DNA of 35,435 nucleotides from assembly GCA_026414485.1 (NCBI GenBank), contig JAOAIX010000009.1, positions 51,055-86,489 on the forward strand, given 5' to 3'. The notes under the pieces are model-generated. The model was not told where the DNA came from. It searched no databases and worked only from the letters and a program-made list of their open reading frames with translations. Source of the DNA: Candidatus Bathyarchaeota archaeon (GTDB lineage Archaea > Thermoproteota > Bathyarchaeia > Bathyarchaeales > Bathycorpusculaceae). The position numbers were made by a program, and so were the translations under genes. This document shows, one piece after another, positions 23,264-30,782 of the stretch; the stretch's first letter is position 1; the number at the start of each line of letters is the position of its first letter.

Positions 23264-23791
23264 TTATTCCTTGCCTTTGAGTAGTAACCAGTTTTTGTCA
23301 GTTCCCTTTTTTAGGGGCACCAGTATGTAGCGGCCTTTGAGTTTTTTTCCTGTTAATGTGACTTCTATGATTTTTTCGTTCCACACTGTGGTTTGGTAGG
23401 TGCCCTTGTCCCAGATTGTGACTTTGCCCGCGCCATATTGTCCTTCTGGAATGTTGCCTTCAAATTCTGCGTATTCTAGGGGGTGGTCTTCTGTTTCTAC
23501 CGCTAAGCGTTTGTCTGTGGTGTTTTCAGGTATGCCTTTTGGAATTGCCCAGCTTTTGAGTACGCCGTTGTGCTCCAACCTGAAATCATAGTGTAGCCTT
23601 TTGGCGTGGTGTTCTTGTACAACAAAGATCTTGTTTTCATTTTGTGTTTTCTCTTCATTGCCTTGTGGTTCTGTGGTCAAATTGAAGTCACGTTTTTCGT
23701 GGTACTCTTTGAGCGGGTTGTTTTCCACAAGTTGAGCTGCTTGGTTCTTTGTTGACAAATTATCTTTTGGCTTTGTGTTTTTCTTTTTCAT
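23264..23791 (-). CDS. Stand-alone LigD-type DNA 3'-phosphoesterase (PE domain)
   Basis: LigD PE domains remove 3'-phosphate and 3'-ribonucleotide ends before joining. From the ATG at 23791 the protein has 175 residues: a polar lead of about 50, then the PE domain with FVVQEHHAKRLHYDFRLEHN carrying the metal-binding HxxxxxHxD pattern and following Arg, KSWAIPKGIP, and VETEDHPLEYAEFEG with the third metal His. GQYGAGKVTIWDKGTY and GRYILVPL complete the fold. The frame is open 30 codons further upstream, but that part contains a likely TATA-like box (CATAAAAAG), so the internal ATG is preferred. No Ku, polymerase or ligase gene is adjacent. Confidence 0.88.
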   Translation of the reverse strand: MKKKNTKPKDNLSTKNQAAQLVENNPLKEYHEKRDFNLTTEPQGNEEKTQNENKIFVVQEHHAKRLHYDFRLEHNGVLKSWAIPKGIPENTTDKRLAVETEDHPLEYAEFEGNIPEGQYGAGKVTIWDKGTYQTTVWNEKIIEVTLTGKKLKGRYILVPLKKGTDKNWLLLKGKE

Positions 23792-23942
23792 GTTTATGTC
23801 GCCAAGTAGAAACACTAAAAATTTGGTGTGGAACTTTAAAGGTCTTTTTATGCTAATAAAGGAGAGATATTTTTTGTTCAATTTTTAGGTTAACCATGTA
23901 AGATTTTTCTGTTTTTTGCAAATTTGCTTTAAGAGTTTAATA

Positions 23943-24443
23943 TTATCCAATGAGTTTCGTAAAATTCCAAACTTTGTCGCCGACGTAATGTAAGTTTTTA
24001 ACTATGACACCCTGTTTGACATTTTTTACTTCGTTTGAGTTGTAAAGTACTTCGCCTATTGCTAATGGTTTATTGTGCTTTTCATCTATTACAACTGTTA
24101 TATCGTTAGCGCCGAATTCGCCCTCATAGCGTACTATTCCTGGAGCCATTACGTCTGCACCATTGCATACAAAGCGTACTGCACCCATATCTACTACCAC
24201 TTTAGGTAGCGCTTTAAGCAGCTCGTTGCTCGTTAAAGTTGGCAAAAATGTTTCTTTCTTTCTGAAAAGCGCGGGTTTGCCTCTTAGTAGTAGCAGCTGT
24301 CCAAAATCTGCTTCTACAACCTCAACGTTTATCTTTGAACCGAACACAGATTCTAAATCTATTTTCAGTTTTTCTGAAACCTGAGAAATTATCTGTTTTG
24401 CTTCTTTTGTTTTTAGTGAAAACCTTTGGTGTTTGTGGGTCAT
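23943..24443 (-). CDS. PUA-domain RNA-binding protein, MCT-1/Tma20-like
   Basis: The preferred start is the ATG at 24443, giving 166 residues (MTHKHQRFSLKTKEAKQI); the frame also opens from a GTG at 24518 that overlaps the upstream stop, adding 25 residues without similarity to the family. An N-terminal pre-PUA module (about 1-85) is followed by a PUA domain from KALPKVVVDMGAVRFVCNGA, with the landmarks DVMAPGIV, VVIDEKHNKPLAIGEVLYNS and KGDKVW-like GDKVWNF. This is the layout of archaeal homologues of MCT-1/Tma20, which in eukaryotes pair with DENR in ribosome recycling and re-initiation. Archaeosine transglycosylase is excluded because the catalytic domain is missing. Confidence 0.83.
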   Translation of the reverse strand: MTHKHQRFSLKTKEAKQIISQVSEKLKIDLESVFGSKINVEVVEADFGQLLLLRGKPALFRKKETFLPTLTSNELLKALPKVVVDMGAVRFVCNGADVMAPGIVRYEGEFGANDITVVIDEKHNKPLAIGEVLYNSNEVKNVKQGVIVKNLHYVGDKVWNFTKLIG

Positions 24444-24514
24444 TTGTGTCTCTCTCAGGTTTTTGTTTTCTTCGGTATCGTGATGAGGTTGGTCAATAAT
24501 TAATTTTCCCAAGT

Positions 24515-25135
24515 TCACGAGTTTGTGGTGGCAGAATCTTTGTCTTGGTCGGTGGTTTTTGGTCTTCGTCTAAAAATTTTTTCCGCGAATTCTCCTACAT
24601 CCACCTTCAGCAATATGATTGTGACGATTATAGTTAGGGCTATGGAGAGTATAATCATTGCTTCTTGACTGAGAAATTCTGAAAAAGTAGTGTTTGTCCA
24701 TGCGCCAAGGAATGCTCCTGCGAGTGTTATCGAGAGTTTTCCAAGGAAGAAGGCGGTGAAGAACTTTGCTGGGCTGTATTTCATCAATCCAAGCGGCACA
24801 ACTACCGGTTCATCAGGGATTGGAGTAGCTGCAGCGGCAATAAGCAGTAGAAATGCCCAGCCTTTAATTTTTTCTGCGTCTTTGTCTAGTCTTTGGCGGC
24901 GTTTTGGGCTTAAACGTTTCCCTATAAAGAACGTGACTAAGTAGTGTACGCTCTTTGCGATTGATGCGCCTAAAGCGACGAGTAAACCTACTGCTCCCAA
25001 CGTTGCGGGTTCAGTGGAACCTATGGTTAACGCGGCTGTTGATGCGATAAAAAGGTTGGATGGGCCAGCGAAGGGTATCATATTGAACCCAAAAGAGCTC
25101 AAAAAAACTAGTGTAAGCTCTATTAACGTCGCCAT
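24515..25135 (-). CDS. VTT/DedA-like membrane protein
   Basis: The start chosen is the ATG at 25135 (206 residues), with GGGA seven bases before it; a TTG at 25156 is in frame. The protein has about five hydrophobic segments. Features of the VTT (SNARE-associated/DedA) superfamily are FAGPSNLFIASTAALTIGS near the N-terminus, a small-residue helix GLLVALGASIAKSVHYLVTFFIGKR, and the re-entrant-like AAAATPIPDEPVVVPLGLMK followed by FFTAFFLGKLSITLAGAFLG. Family members move lipids such as undecaprenyl phosphate, or have scramblase roles. The neighbouring uppP gene on the same strand is consistent with polyprenyl-lipid handling, as inference. A charged tail ends the protein. Confidence 0.82.
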   Translation of the reverse strand: MATLIELTLVFLSSFGFNMIPFAGPSNLFIASTAALTIGSTEPATLGAVGLLVALGASIAKSVHYLVTFFIGKRLSPKRRQRLDKDAEKIKGWAFLLLIAAAATPIPDEPVVVPLGLMKYSPAKFFTAFFLGKLSITLAGAFLGAWTNTTFSEFLSQEAMIILSIALTIIVTIILLKVDVGEFAEKIFRRRPKTTDQDKDSATTNS

Positions 25136-25232
25136 GTTTGTTCCCGTGTTTACCAATTTTAAAAACGAAGAGCACTTTATAAGGTTAAGTGAAGATCTAG
25201 CTGCAAGTTATTTTTGTGTCTCTCAAGATTGG

Positions 25233-26033
25233 CTAGAGTATTAGTATTGATGAAATTAAAAGAATGGTTCCAATTGTTGCTGTGTAGATTGCAAAATAGT
25301 GGAATTTTTTGCTTCTGATGGTTTGTGCTACTAACTTCAAGGCCAAATATCCGCCTACTACAGCTACAGCAAATCCTGCAATGATGTTTATGGGGTCTAT
25401 GCCTGTGGTGGCGAATACCCCGCGTTGATTATACAATTCTACAACAAAGTCGCCGATGATGGCAGGTATAGAAAGCAGAAAAGAGAATTTGAACGCTTTT
25501 TCCCTTCGAAGTCCAAGAAGTAGCGCTGTAGATATGGTTACGCCGCTTCGTGAAAGCCCTGGGAAAACTGCAAAGCCCTGTGCAATTCCTATTAGTACTA
25601 CGTTTTTGTATGAGATCTTTTCGGTTTTTTCCTGTCCAAATCTGGAGCTGTAAACTATAGTTGCGCCTACAAGAAATGTTACTGCTATGATTGGTAGGGT
25701 TTGAAAAGTTTCCCCTTTTAATAGGACGTAAATAAGTCCAATTATGGCGGTGGGTATTGTTGCTACTGCTATTGGCGGTATGAGGGCGCCGCTTTCTGAT
25801 TTAAAGTCAAACTTGATGAGTGCTGAAAGCATGTTTTGTATGTCTTTTCTAAAGAAGAATACCACTGCGGTTAAAGTGCCTATGTGTAATACGAGGTTAA
25901 AGAGGGGGGTTGTTGACAAATTGAGCAGTAAGTTGTCGATTAACTTTAGGTGTGCTGTGCTGGAGATTGGTAGCCACTCGGTTATTCCTTGGAGTAAACC
26001 TAGAAAAAGCACCTGGAGTAGTTGTTCAGGCAA
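25233..26033 (-). CDS. uppP: Undecaprenyl-diphosphatase-like membrane phosphatase (UppP/BacA)
   Basis: UppP dephosphorylates polyprenyl diphosphate to recycle the lipid carrier; in archaea the carrier is dolichol-type. The protein has 266 residues and about seven to eight membrane spans. Both active-site motifs are present: QGITEWLPISSTAHL (15-29) and the second re-entrant motif PGLSRSGVTIS. The start is a TTG at 26033, with GGGG seven bases upstream and the first helix beginning at once. It lies 97 bases from the VTT gene on the same strand and is divergent from the LSm gene; these two membrane proteins may act on the same lipid. Confidence 0.93.
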   Translation of the reverse strand: MPEQLLQVLFLGLLQGITEWLPISSTAHLKLIDNLLLNLSTTPLFNLVLHIGTLTAVVFFFRKDIQNMLSALIKFDFKSESGALIPPIAVATIPTAIIGLIYVLLKGETFQTLPIIAVTFLVGATIVYSSRFGQEKTEKISYKNVVLIGIAQGFAVFPGLSRSGVTISTALLLGLRREKAFKFSFLLSIPAIIGDFVVELYNQRGVFATTGIDPINIIAGFAVAVVGGYLALKLVAQTIRSKKFHYFAIYTATIGTILLISSILIL

Positions 26034-26125
26034 TGTTGCGCCCCTTTGGAGGTTTATTTTGTTAAAAGTAGATTTTGTCCAGCTTAATAGACTTTTACAG
26101 TAACATGGTGTTTATGGCTTAGATA

Positions 26126-26138
26126 GGTTTAAATGTTA
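26126..26138 (+). promoter_or_regulatory. TATA-like box of the LSm-L37e operon
   Basis: GGTTTAAATGTTA lies about 48 bases before the LSm ATG and carries a TTTAAA core. The leader then contains AAGGGT eight bases before the ATG. Confidence 0.45.
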
Positions 26139-26179
26139 AGAGTTGAAGTATAGAAGCGAACAATACGAAGGGTCTTTAA

Positions 26180-26407
26180 ATGAGCGAAATGACCACTGAA
26201 ATCCTTGAGCAAAACTTGAGCAAAATAGTGCTGGTGCGCTTAAAAGGTGGCAAAAGCCTACGCGGCAGACTAAAGGGTTTTGATCAACATCTTAATCTGG
26301 TTCTGGAAGAAACCGAGGACACCACAGAAGTTGAAAACCAACGCAAACTGGGTTTGATCATCGTTCGTGGAGACAACGTTGTCCTCATATCGCCTCCTCC
26401 TAGGTGA
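26180..26407 (+). CDS. Archaeal LSm (Sm-like) RNA-binding protein
   Basis: Sm-like archaeal proteins form heptameric rings that bind U-rich RNA. The 75-residue protein shows Sm motif 1 ([28 protein letters not shown] in its parts: strand, GG turn, FDQHLNLVL) and Sm motif 2 ([16 protein letters not shown]). The ATG at 26180 has AAGGGT upstream. Its stop overlaps the GTG start of the L37e gene by four bases, the LSm-L37e pairing that is conserved in archaea. Confidence 0.96.
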   Translation: MSEMTTEILEQNLSKIVLVRLKGGKSLRGRLKGFDQHLNLVLEETEDTTEVENQRKLGLIIVRGDNVVLISPPPR

Positions 26408-26601
26408 CAAAATTGGGTAAAGGTACTCCATCACAGGGTAAACGTCAAGGCAAAGTTGTCCACATAAAATGTAGACGCTGCGGCAGGCGTGCATATCACG
26501 TTCGTCATAAGCGTTGTGCAGCATGTGGTTACGGAGAATCCGCCACTCTTAGAAGCTACAAGTGGCAAACTAAGACTTTGGCTAGACAAAGATTAGCCTA
26601 G
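26404..26601 (+). CDS. rpl37e: Large-subunit ribosomal protein L37e
   Basis: The 65-residue protein is strongly basic. The zinc finger C-x2-C-x14-C-x2-C is complete: CRRCG, then CAACG. The family starts with GTPSxGKR, seen here as [13 protein letters not shown], and ends with [13 protein letters not shown]. The start is a GTG at 26404 overlapping the LSm stop, so it is translated by coupling. L37e belongs to the large ribosomal subunit of archaea and eukaryotes only, which fixes the domain of this organism. Confidence 0.97.
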   Translation: MTKLGKGTPSQGKRQGKVVHIKCRRCGRRAYHVRHKRCAACGYGESATLRSYKWQTKTLARQRLA

Positions 26602-26705
26602 TTGATTTCTTATTTATTTGCCTTGATCTTAAGTATTTCTTGAAAGCCTTGGCTTGTAGCTGGCTGTAGTTTCAGTACTGTAGACTTGTTTGGTTTATCG
26701 GTGCC

Positions 26706-26743
26706 AAGAAGAGGCCGAAGAGTTGTTGTTTCCTCTTTTTTAG
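26706..26743 (+). terminator. Hairpin with T-run after the LSm-L37e operon
   Basis: AAGAAGAGG (26706-26714) pairs with CCTCTTTTT (26732-26740), nine pairs with one G-T, across a 17-base loop, and a T-run follows. It overlaps the stop codon of the convergent minus-strand gene. It could end plus-strand transcription. Confidence 0.4.
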
Positions 26744-27384
26744 TTAACTGAGTTGTAGTAGCCCTTGTCAATTTTAACGAAAATTAATGGTCCTTTGCTT
26801 TGAGCCATATCTCTTGCTTTACGTAGGGCGTTGTTAAGTATAGTCAATGTTTGTTCTTTTTCGTTTATCATGAACTGGTTTTTCTTCTCGCCTAGCTCCA
26901 TTTTTAGAATGTTTTCCGCTAGGATTTCGGTTCCACAGATTTCTCCATTTTTCACCAAGGTTGCTACTACTATTTCCATGATTTCTTGTTTGTGCGTTAA
27001 TTTTCTCCATAATGGTTCTGCGTCAGTAAGTGTCTTGGAGAGTTTATTCCATTTGTTGAGGTTTTGGTTACCAATAAGTAGTTTTACTCTCTCTTTCCAT
27101 TTCTTAAGCCAGATTCCAGTCCAAATGGTGAGGTACGTTTCAAATTCGGTTGGGTTTTCCTTGAAAAATTGTTCTATTTTATCTGCAAGTTCCCAGTTGT
27201 TTGACTCTTTGCCCACTAGTTTCCAGTGAGTCTTGAGGTAATTGGTGAAGTCTTGGCATGCTACTTGTAGCACTTTTCTATCTGAACCTAGGATGTCTAG
27301 GGCTGGGTCTGCTTCTTTCAATTTTTCAGTCAGGATTATTTCTACAAAGTTCATATCTAATTCCGACTCTGAAGCCTTCTCCAT
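26740..27384 (-). CDS. Unrecognised 214-aa helical protein
   Basis: I do not recognise this protein. It is predicted mainly alpha-helical, with many Trp and Lys residues in the middle (YLTIWTGIWLKKWKERVKLL; NKWNKLSKTL; EPLWRKLTHKQEIMEIVVAT). The end, with LTILNNALRKARDMAQSKGP and IFVKIDKGYY, could be a small strand module. The ATG at 27384 has no clear SD; an ATG at residue 11 (MNFVEIILTEKL) is a possible alternative. There is no signal peptide, membrane segment or cysteine cluster. It is convergent with L37e and 100 bases from the HAD phosphatase gene, without evidence of an operon. Confidence 0.65.
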   Translation of the reverse strand: MEKASESELDMNFVEIILTEKLKEADPALDILGSDRKVLQVACQDFTNYLKTHWKLVGKESNNWELADKIEQFFKENPTEFETYLTIWTGIWLKKWKERVKLLIGNQNLNKWNKLSKTLTDAEPLWRKLTHKQEIMEIVVATLVKNGEICGTEILAENILKMELGEKKNQFMINEKEQTLTILNNALRKARDMAQSKGPLIFVKIDKGYYNSVN

Positions 27385-27487
27385 ATCAAGTATGCAATAT
27401 GGGCTTTAATTAACTTATTTCCCTGTCAAATATAACTGGTTTAGGCGGTTTTCCGCAATATTACGACCTTAGAAATATGAAATTCTT

Positions 27488-28144
27488 TTAATCTATAAAT
27501 TTAGGTAACTCTTTTATGTTTTTTATTATCAAATCTGGGTTTGTTTTGGCGAGTTCTTCACGTGAGTAAAGTCCAGAAAGCACGGCAACAGTGTTTGTTT
27601 GAGCAGCTTTTCCGGCTTGTACGTCTATGACGGAATCGCCCACTATAGCGCATTCATCCATTTTTACATCTATTGCTTTGGCGGCTTTGATGAGTGCTTC
27701 AGGTGAAGGTTTGGGTTTGTCTGTGTCTAAAGCTGTGAACACTTGAGTAAAATGTCCTTCTAAACCGAATTGCTTTAGTTCTTTGATAACGATTTCTTTA
27801 GGGACAAAACGCATTGTTATGATTGCAAGTTTAGCCTTTTGAGATAAAGCTGCAAGAGTTTCTATAACGTGTGGAAAAGGTCGCGTTTTATTTGATGATA
27901 TGTTGTAGAATCCTTTAAGATATACATCCAAGAACTGCGATGAGTCACATCCTACAAGGTCGGCTAACGGTAGTTTTTGTTCTATTCGTTTTGGAATCTC
28001 CAGCGCAATACCGTTTTTAGGTTCACAAAGCCCGAGTTTTTTAAAAGCGTTTTTTGCAGCTGCGACATACGCGTCTTTAGTGTCTAATACTGTTCCGTCC
28101 AAATCCAAAAGAATGCCCTTGACCTTGAGTTTTATGTTGTTCAT
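27488..28144 (-). CDS. HAD-superfamily phosphatase (phosphoglycolate phosphatase-like)
   Basis: A HAD hydrolase of 218 residues with a small alpha-helical cap after motif I. Motif I is LLDLDGTVLDT with the nucleophile Asp14 and acid/base Asp16. Motif II is the Thr of AIITMRF, motif III a Lys in DKPKPSPEAL, and motif IV is IVGDSVIDVQAG. The layout is that of Gph/beta-phosphoglucomutase-like enzymes. Possible substrates include phosphoglycolate and other sugar phosphates; the sequence does not decide. The ATG at 28144 places motif I at its normal distance from the N-terminus. It is divergent from the small zinc-finger gene, 163 bases away; that gap is AT-rich and holds no gene. Confidence 0.9.
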   Translation of the reverse strand: MNNIKLKVKGILLDLDGTVLDTKDAYVAAAKNAFKKLGLCEPKNGIALEIPKRIEQKLPLADLVGCDSSQFLDVYLKGFYNISSNKTRPFPHVIETLAALSQKAKLAIITMRFVPKEIVIKELKQFGLEGHFTQVFTALDTDKPKPSPEALIKAAKAIDVKMDECAIVGDSVIDVQAGKAAQTNTVAVLSGLYSREELAKTNPDLIIKNIKELPKFID

Positions 28145-28307
28145 TGTTGGCGCCTGTTATTTTGTTCTCTGTGAGTTTTCTTTTTGTAGGTATTTTTTTT
28201 GTTTTATTAGTAAATGTTGTTTGATGTTTATTGGGTTTGCATTATCCTTATTTAGGGTAACTGTGACATATCCAAATTTGTATGATCTTTAGCTGTGAGT
28301 GATAAAT

Positions 28308-28499
28308 ATGGAAGAAAAAGACCTTCAGGAAAGTAACAGTATCAACTTGTTGAAATGTCCTTTTTGCCCTTGCTGTTTTTGCAGTGCAAGTGATCTGCAG
28401 CGCCACCTGAAGGCCTATGGGAATTCCAAAGCTGAGCACCTTGAGAATTTCAGGAAAGATCATGGTCGTTTAGAACATGGTTTTAACGATTCAGAATGA
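28308..28499 (+). CDS. Small zinc-finger protein, C2H2-like
   Basis: A 63-residue protein from the ATG at 28308; a GTG three codons earlier is possible. It has a dense cysteine cluster CPFCPCCFC (17-25) followed by SASDLQRHLKAYG, the helix pattern of a C2H2 finger, with His33 and a second His at 44 or in RKDHGRLEH. The gap between the two His is longer than in classical fingers, and five Cys are available, so the exact zinc ligands are uncertain. Such small fingers in archaea are usually taken as nucleic-acid or protein binders. The next plus-strand gene starts 70 bases later. Confidence 0.7.
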   Translation: MEEKDLQESNSINLLKCPFCPCCFCSASDLQRHLKAYGNSKAEHLENFRKDHGRLEHGFNDSE

Positions 28500-28569
28500 A
28501 CTTCTGACATCTGTAAAAGCTATAAAGAAGTATGTTACTTGTGTTAGCGTTGTAGAAGATTGAATAAAC

Positions 28570-28905
28570 ATGACTGAACAAGCACCAAAAAATTCCCAAC
28601 CGACAACTGAAAAACTCCTTATAGATGACCTTTCAAATTTTCCTTTCCATGCTGCGTATATTGTTTATGCGGAGGTTTTTGACTCTGCAAGCAGTGATGA
28701 GGAAAGGCTTGAGTTAAACAAGAATATCGCGGATCTGAAGAATAACGTCATTACCTCTGAGACATTTTACCGTAACATTTCTCGTTACCGAAAAGACTTT
28801 GTTCCTCCTCCAAGATACGACCGTTTTACTGTGCAAACTCAGAGAAAACGCGATTGGAGAATGAAATCTCAAAGGCAAGACCGGATTCGAAGACACAAAA
28901 AGTGA
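28570..28905 (+). CDS. Unrecognised 111-aa basic protein
   Basis: I do not recognise this protein. It has an acidic N-terminal half (LLIDDLSNFPFHAAYIVYAE; SSDEERLELNKNIADLKNN) and a strongly basic C-terminal tail (RYDRFTVQTQRKRDWRMKSQ, then RIRRHKK), typical of nucleic-acid or ribosome-associated proteins. There is no membrane segment and no cysteine. A TATA-like GCTATAAAG about 45 bases before the ATG at 28570 suggests its own promoter. It is convergent with nothing; the pantoate kinase operon follows after 171 bases containing the palindrome at 28984. Confidence 0.65.
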   Translation: MTEQAPKNSQPTTEKLLIDDLSNFPFHAAYIVYAEVFDSASSDEERLELNKNIADLKNNVITSETFYRNISRYRKDFVPPPRYDRFTVQTQRKRDWRMKSQRQDRIRRHKK

Positions 28906-28983
28906 TTGCCTTTACCTTTATTGAGCTTTTTTGTTTCTGTGTAGCTTTGACTCCTAATTTCTAGTTTAAATTCAACTGATGTT

Positions 28984-29003
28984 TGTTTAAACATGTTTAA
29001 ACA
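28984..29003. promoter_or_regulatory. Perfect 20-bp palindrome, candidate operator of the ECF-PoK-CoaD operon
   Basis: TGTTTAAACATGTTTAAACA reads the same on both strands with no spacer. It is two GTTTAAAC palindromes joined by AT. It lies about 20 bases upstream of the TATA-like box at 29022-29030, where an archaeal activator or repressor dimer would be expected to bind. Confidence 0.6.
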
Positions 29004-29021
29004 GTTCATAGGATACTCTTA

Positions 29022-29030
29022 TTTATATAA
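29022..29030 (+). promoter_or_regulatory. TATA-like box of the ECF-PoK-CoaD operon
   Basis: TTTATATAA lies about 50 bases before the ATG at 29077. The expected start of transcription is near 29052, leaving a leader of about 25 bases that contains the SD GGGGTAAACACAAG. Confidence 0.55.
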
Positions 29031-29076
29031 TCTCTATTTTGTCGGGGTTATTCACTGAAGATGGGGTAAACACAAG

Positions 29077-29835
29077 ATGAAGGCTTTCAATGTAGCTGTA
29101 ATTGCAATATGTGCATCGCTCTATGCGGTCGTTGGTTACTTGACAAGTTTTGGTCTTACTTTTGGAGGAGTAGCCTTCTGGCCTGCTGCTTTTATACCTG
29201 CGGTGTTTGCGGTTCTTTTTGGGTCTTGGGTTGGGGGTGTTGGCGCCGCTATAGGTATATTCATAAGAGATTTAGCTTTTCACGGTGACCCTTTTTTGAG
29301 TTTAACCGCTGGTGTTACCGCAAATTTTACAGTGTTTTTCATGATTGGTTACTTGTCCAAAAGAAATCTTGACCGCAAAAAAACCCTTGCAGGTTTAGCA
29401 ATGGGTAGTGCTATTATTTTGGTTGGTTTGTTGCTGCCAACTTTGTTGTTGCCTGTGGAGTCTGCGGGGTTTGCGCCGTTTTCTACTTTCGTTACGTTGG
29501 TTCTCTTTACGTCTCTTGTAGGGGTTAGTCTGTTTTTATTTGCTTTAATGACAAAGTATTGGCGTGAATTCCGAAGCTTCGGTGTAGGTAGCGTTATCGG
29601 AATGGGTGTGGGTGCCGCTGTAGTTGCCGTTGCGGTTTGGGCGTACAGCCAACTTTTCTATTCGCCTACAGGTTATTTTGCGTCGCCTTTGTCGGCGTCG
29701 TTGGTTCCTTTAATATTTGTTTGGACGTTTGCAACTGAAATTCCGTTTGTTTTGTTGCTGGCGCCTCCTATCATTAAGGCTTGCCGCAAAGCCTTCCCTC
29801 AACTTTGTAGTGTAAACGATGAAAGGGCGAAATGA
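29077..29835 (+). CDS. ECF-transporter S-component-like membrane protein
   Basis: A 252-residue protein with six to seven hydrophobic spans. The first 100 residues follow the pattern of energy-coupling-factor substrate-binding subunits: IAICASLYAVVGYLTSFG, WPAAFIPAVFAVLFGSWVGG, then GAAIGIFIRDLAFHGDP. S components bind a vitamin or metal and use a shared AAT module encoded elsewhere. The start at 29077 has GGGGTAA upstream. Its stop overlaps the pantoate kinase start by four bases, so the two are coupled, and CoaD follows. A role in supplying a CoA precursor (pantoate, pantothenate or beta-alanine) is inferred from this context, not from substrate residues. Confidence 0.8.
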   Translation: MKAFNVAVIAICASLYAVVGYLTSFGLTFGGVAFWPAAFIPAVFAVLFGSWVGGVGAAIGIFIRDLAFHGDPFLSLTAGVTANFTVFFMIGYLSKRNLDRKKTLAGLAMGSAIILVGLLLPTLLLPVESAGFAPFSTFVTLVLFTSLVGVSLFLFALMTKYWREFRSFGVGSVIGMGVGAAVVAVAVWAYSQLFYSPTGYFASPLSASLVPLIFVWTFATEIPFVLLLAPPIIKACRKAFPQLCSVNDERAK

Positions 29836-30782
29836 TGTTCAAGTCTGCACAGGCTTTCGCTCCGGCGGGTCTTTCGAGTTTTTTTGAGATTTGTGACCAA
29901 ACAGAAGCGGGTGTTCCCATTGCTGATCCTGAACGGGTAGGTGCCCGCGGGGGCGGTTTTGGTCTTCGGCATGGAGTTTTAACCACGGTTTCTATCTCTG
30001 AAGCCGAGAGGAATAGTATCCGTGTTTTTATGAACGGAAAAGTTGCACCTGAAGCTGAAACAACAAGAACCGCTTTGCGTATGCTGTTGGATAAAACTGA
30101 AAAGACTTATGCTGTGGTTGTTAGGCATGAAATCTCTGTTCCTGTTGGTGCAGGTTTTGGGACAAGTGCAGGTGGAGCCTTAACTGCGGCGTTGGCTTTC
30201 TCGAAGGCTTTGGGTTTACCCTTAACTTTTAATCAAATTGGTAAAATTGCGCATGTTGCCGAAGTACGGTGTAAGACGGGGTTAGGTACAGTTGGGCCTT
30301 TAATGGTTAGTGGTTGTGTCTTAACTATTGAGCCGGGGGCGCCGGGTATAAGTGTTATCGATCGGATCCCTTTGCGCTCTGAGTACGTCGTGGTTGTGGG
30401 GCTTTTTGGTCCAACTCCTACGAGGCAAGTTTTGTCTTCTGCTGAAAAGCGGCTTGAGGTTAATCGGTATGGTCGCAAAACCTTGGAGGCTATTTTGGAT
30501 GAGCCGACTTTAGAAAATTTTTTGGCTTGCTGCTGGGATTTTTCTGAAAAAGCAGGTTTTGCTACTGAACGTATTAAACAACTTGCACGTCTAGCAAAGG
30601 GCGCTGGCGCTATTGGTTACGCTCAGAATATGCTTGGAGAGGCAATTCATGCTGTTACATTTAAGGAAAATGCTGTGGACGTTGCGGAAGCTTTTAAACA
30701 GGTTCTGCCAAAAACGAACATCCTTGTTAGTGAACTGGACTTCCAAGGCGCAAGATTGGTGAATACAAGTGAGACAGTTTAA
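29832..30782 (+). CDS. Pantoate kinase (archaeal CoA pathway, GHMP family)
   Basis: Archaea make 4'-phosphopantothenate by phosphorylating pantoate first, and this GHMP kinase family carries out that step. The 316-residue protein has the ATP-binding GHMP loop PVGAGFGTSAGGAL (104-117), an N-terminal AFAPAGLSSFFE and a C-terminal module ending NILVSELDFQGARLV. Start: ATGATG at 29832-29837 overlapping the upstream stop; either ATG could be used. The 3' end overlaps the CoaD gene by 14 bases. Genes on both sides fit a CoA-synthesis operon (possible transporter, kinase, adenylyltransferase). Phosphopantothenate synthetase, which should act next, is not in the window. Confidence 0.92.
   Translation: MMFKSAQAFAPAGLSSFFEICDQTEAGVPIADPERVGARGGGFGLRHGVLTTVSISEAERNSIRVFMNGKVAPEAETTRTALRMLLDKTEKTYAVVVRHEISVPVGAGFGTSAGGALTAALAFSKALGLPLTFNQIGKIAHVAEVRCKTGLGTVGPLMVSGCVLTIEPGAPGISVIDRIPLRSEYVVVVGLFGPTPTRQVLSSAEKRLEVNRYGRKTLEAILDEPTLENFLACCWDFSEKAGFATERIKQLARLAKGAGAIGYAQNMLGEAIHAVTFKENAVDVAEAFKQVLPKTNILVSELDFQGARLVNTSETV

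Noticed and set aside
23792-23881. 30-residue N-terminal extension of the LigD-like phosphoesterase
   Set aside because: It covers a TATA-like box and is not part of the PE domain; the ATG at 23791 gives the expected protein.
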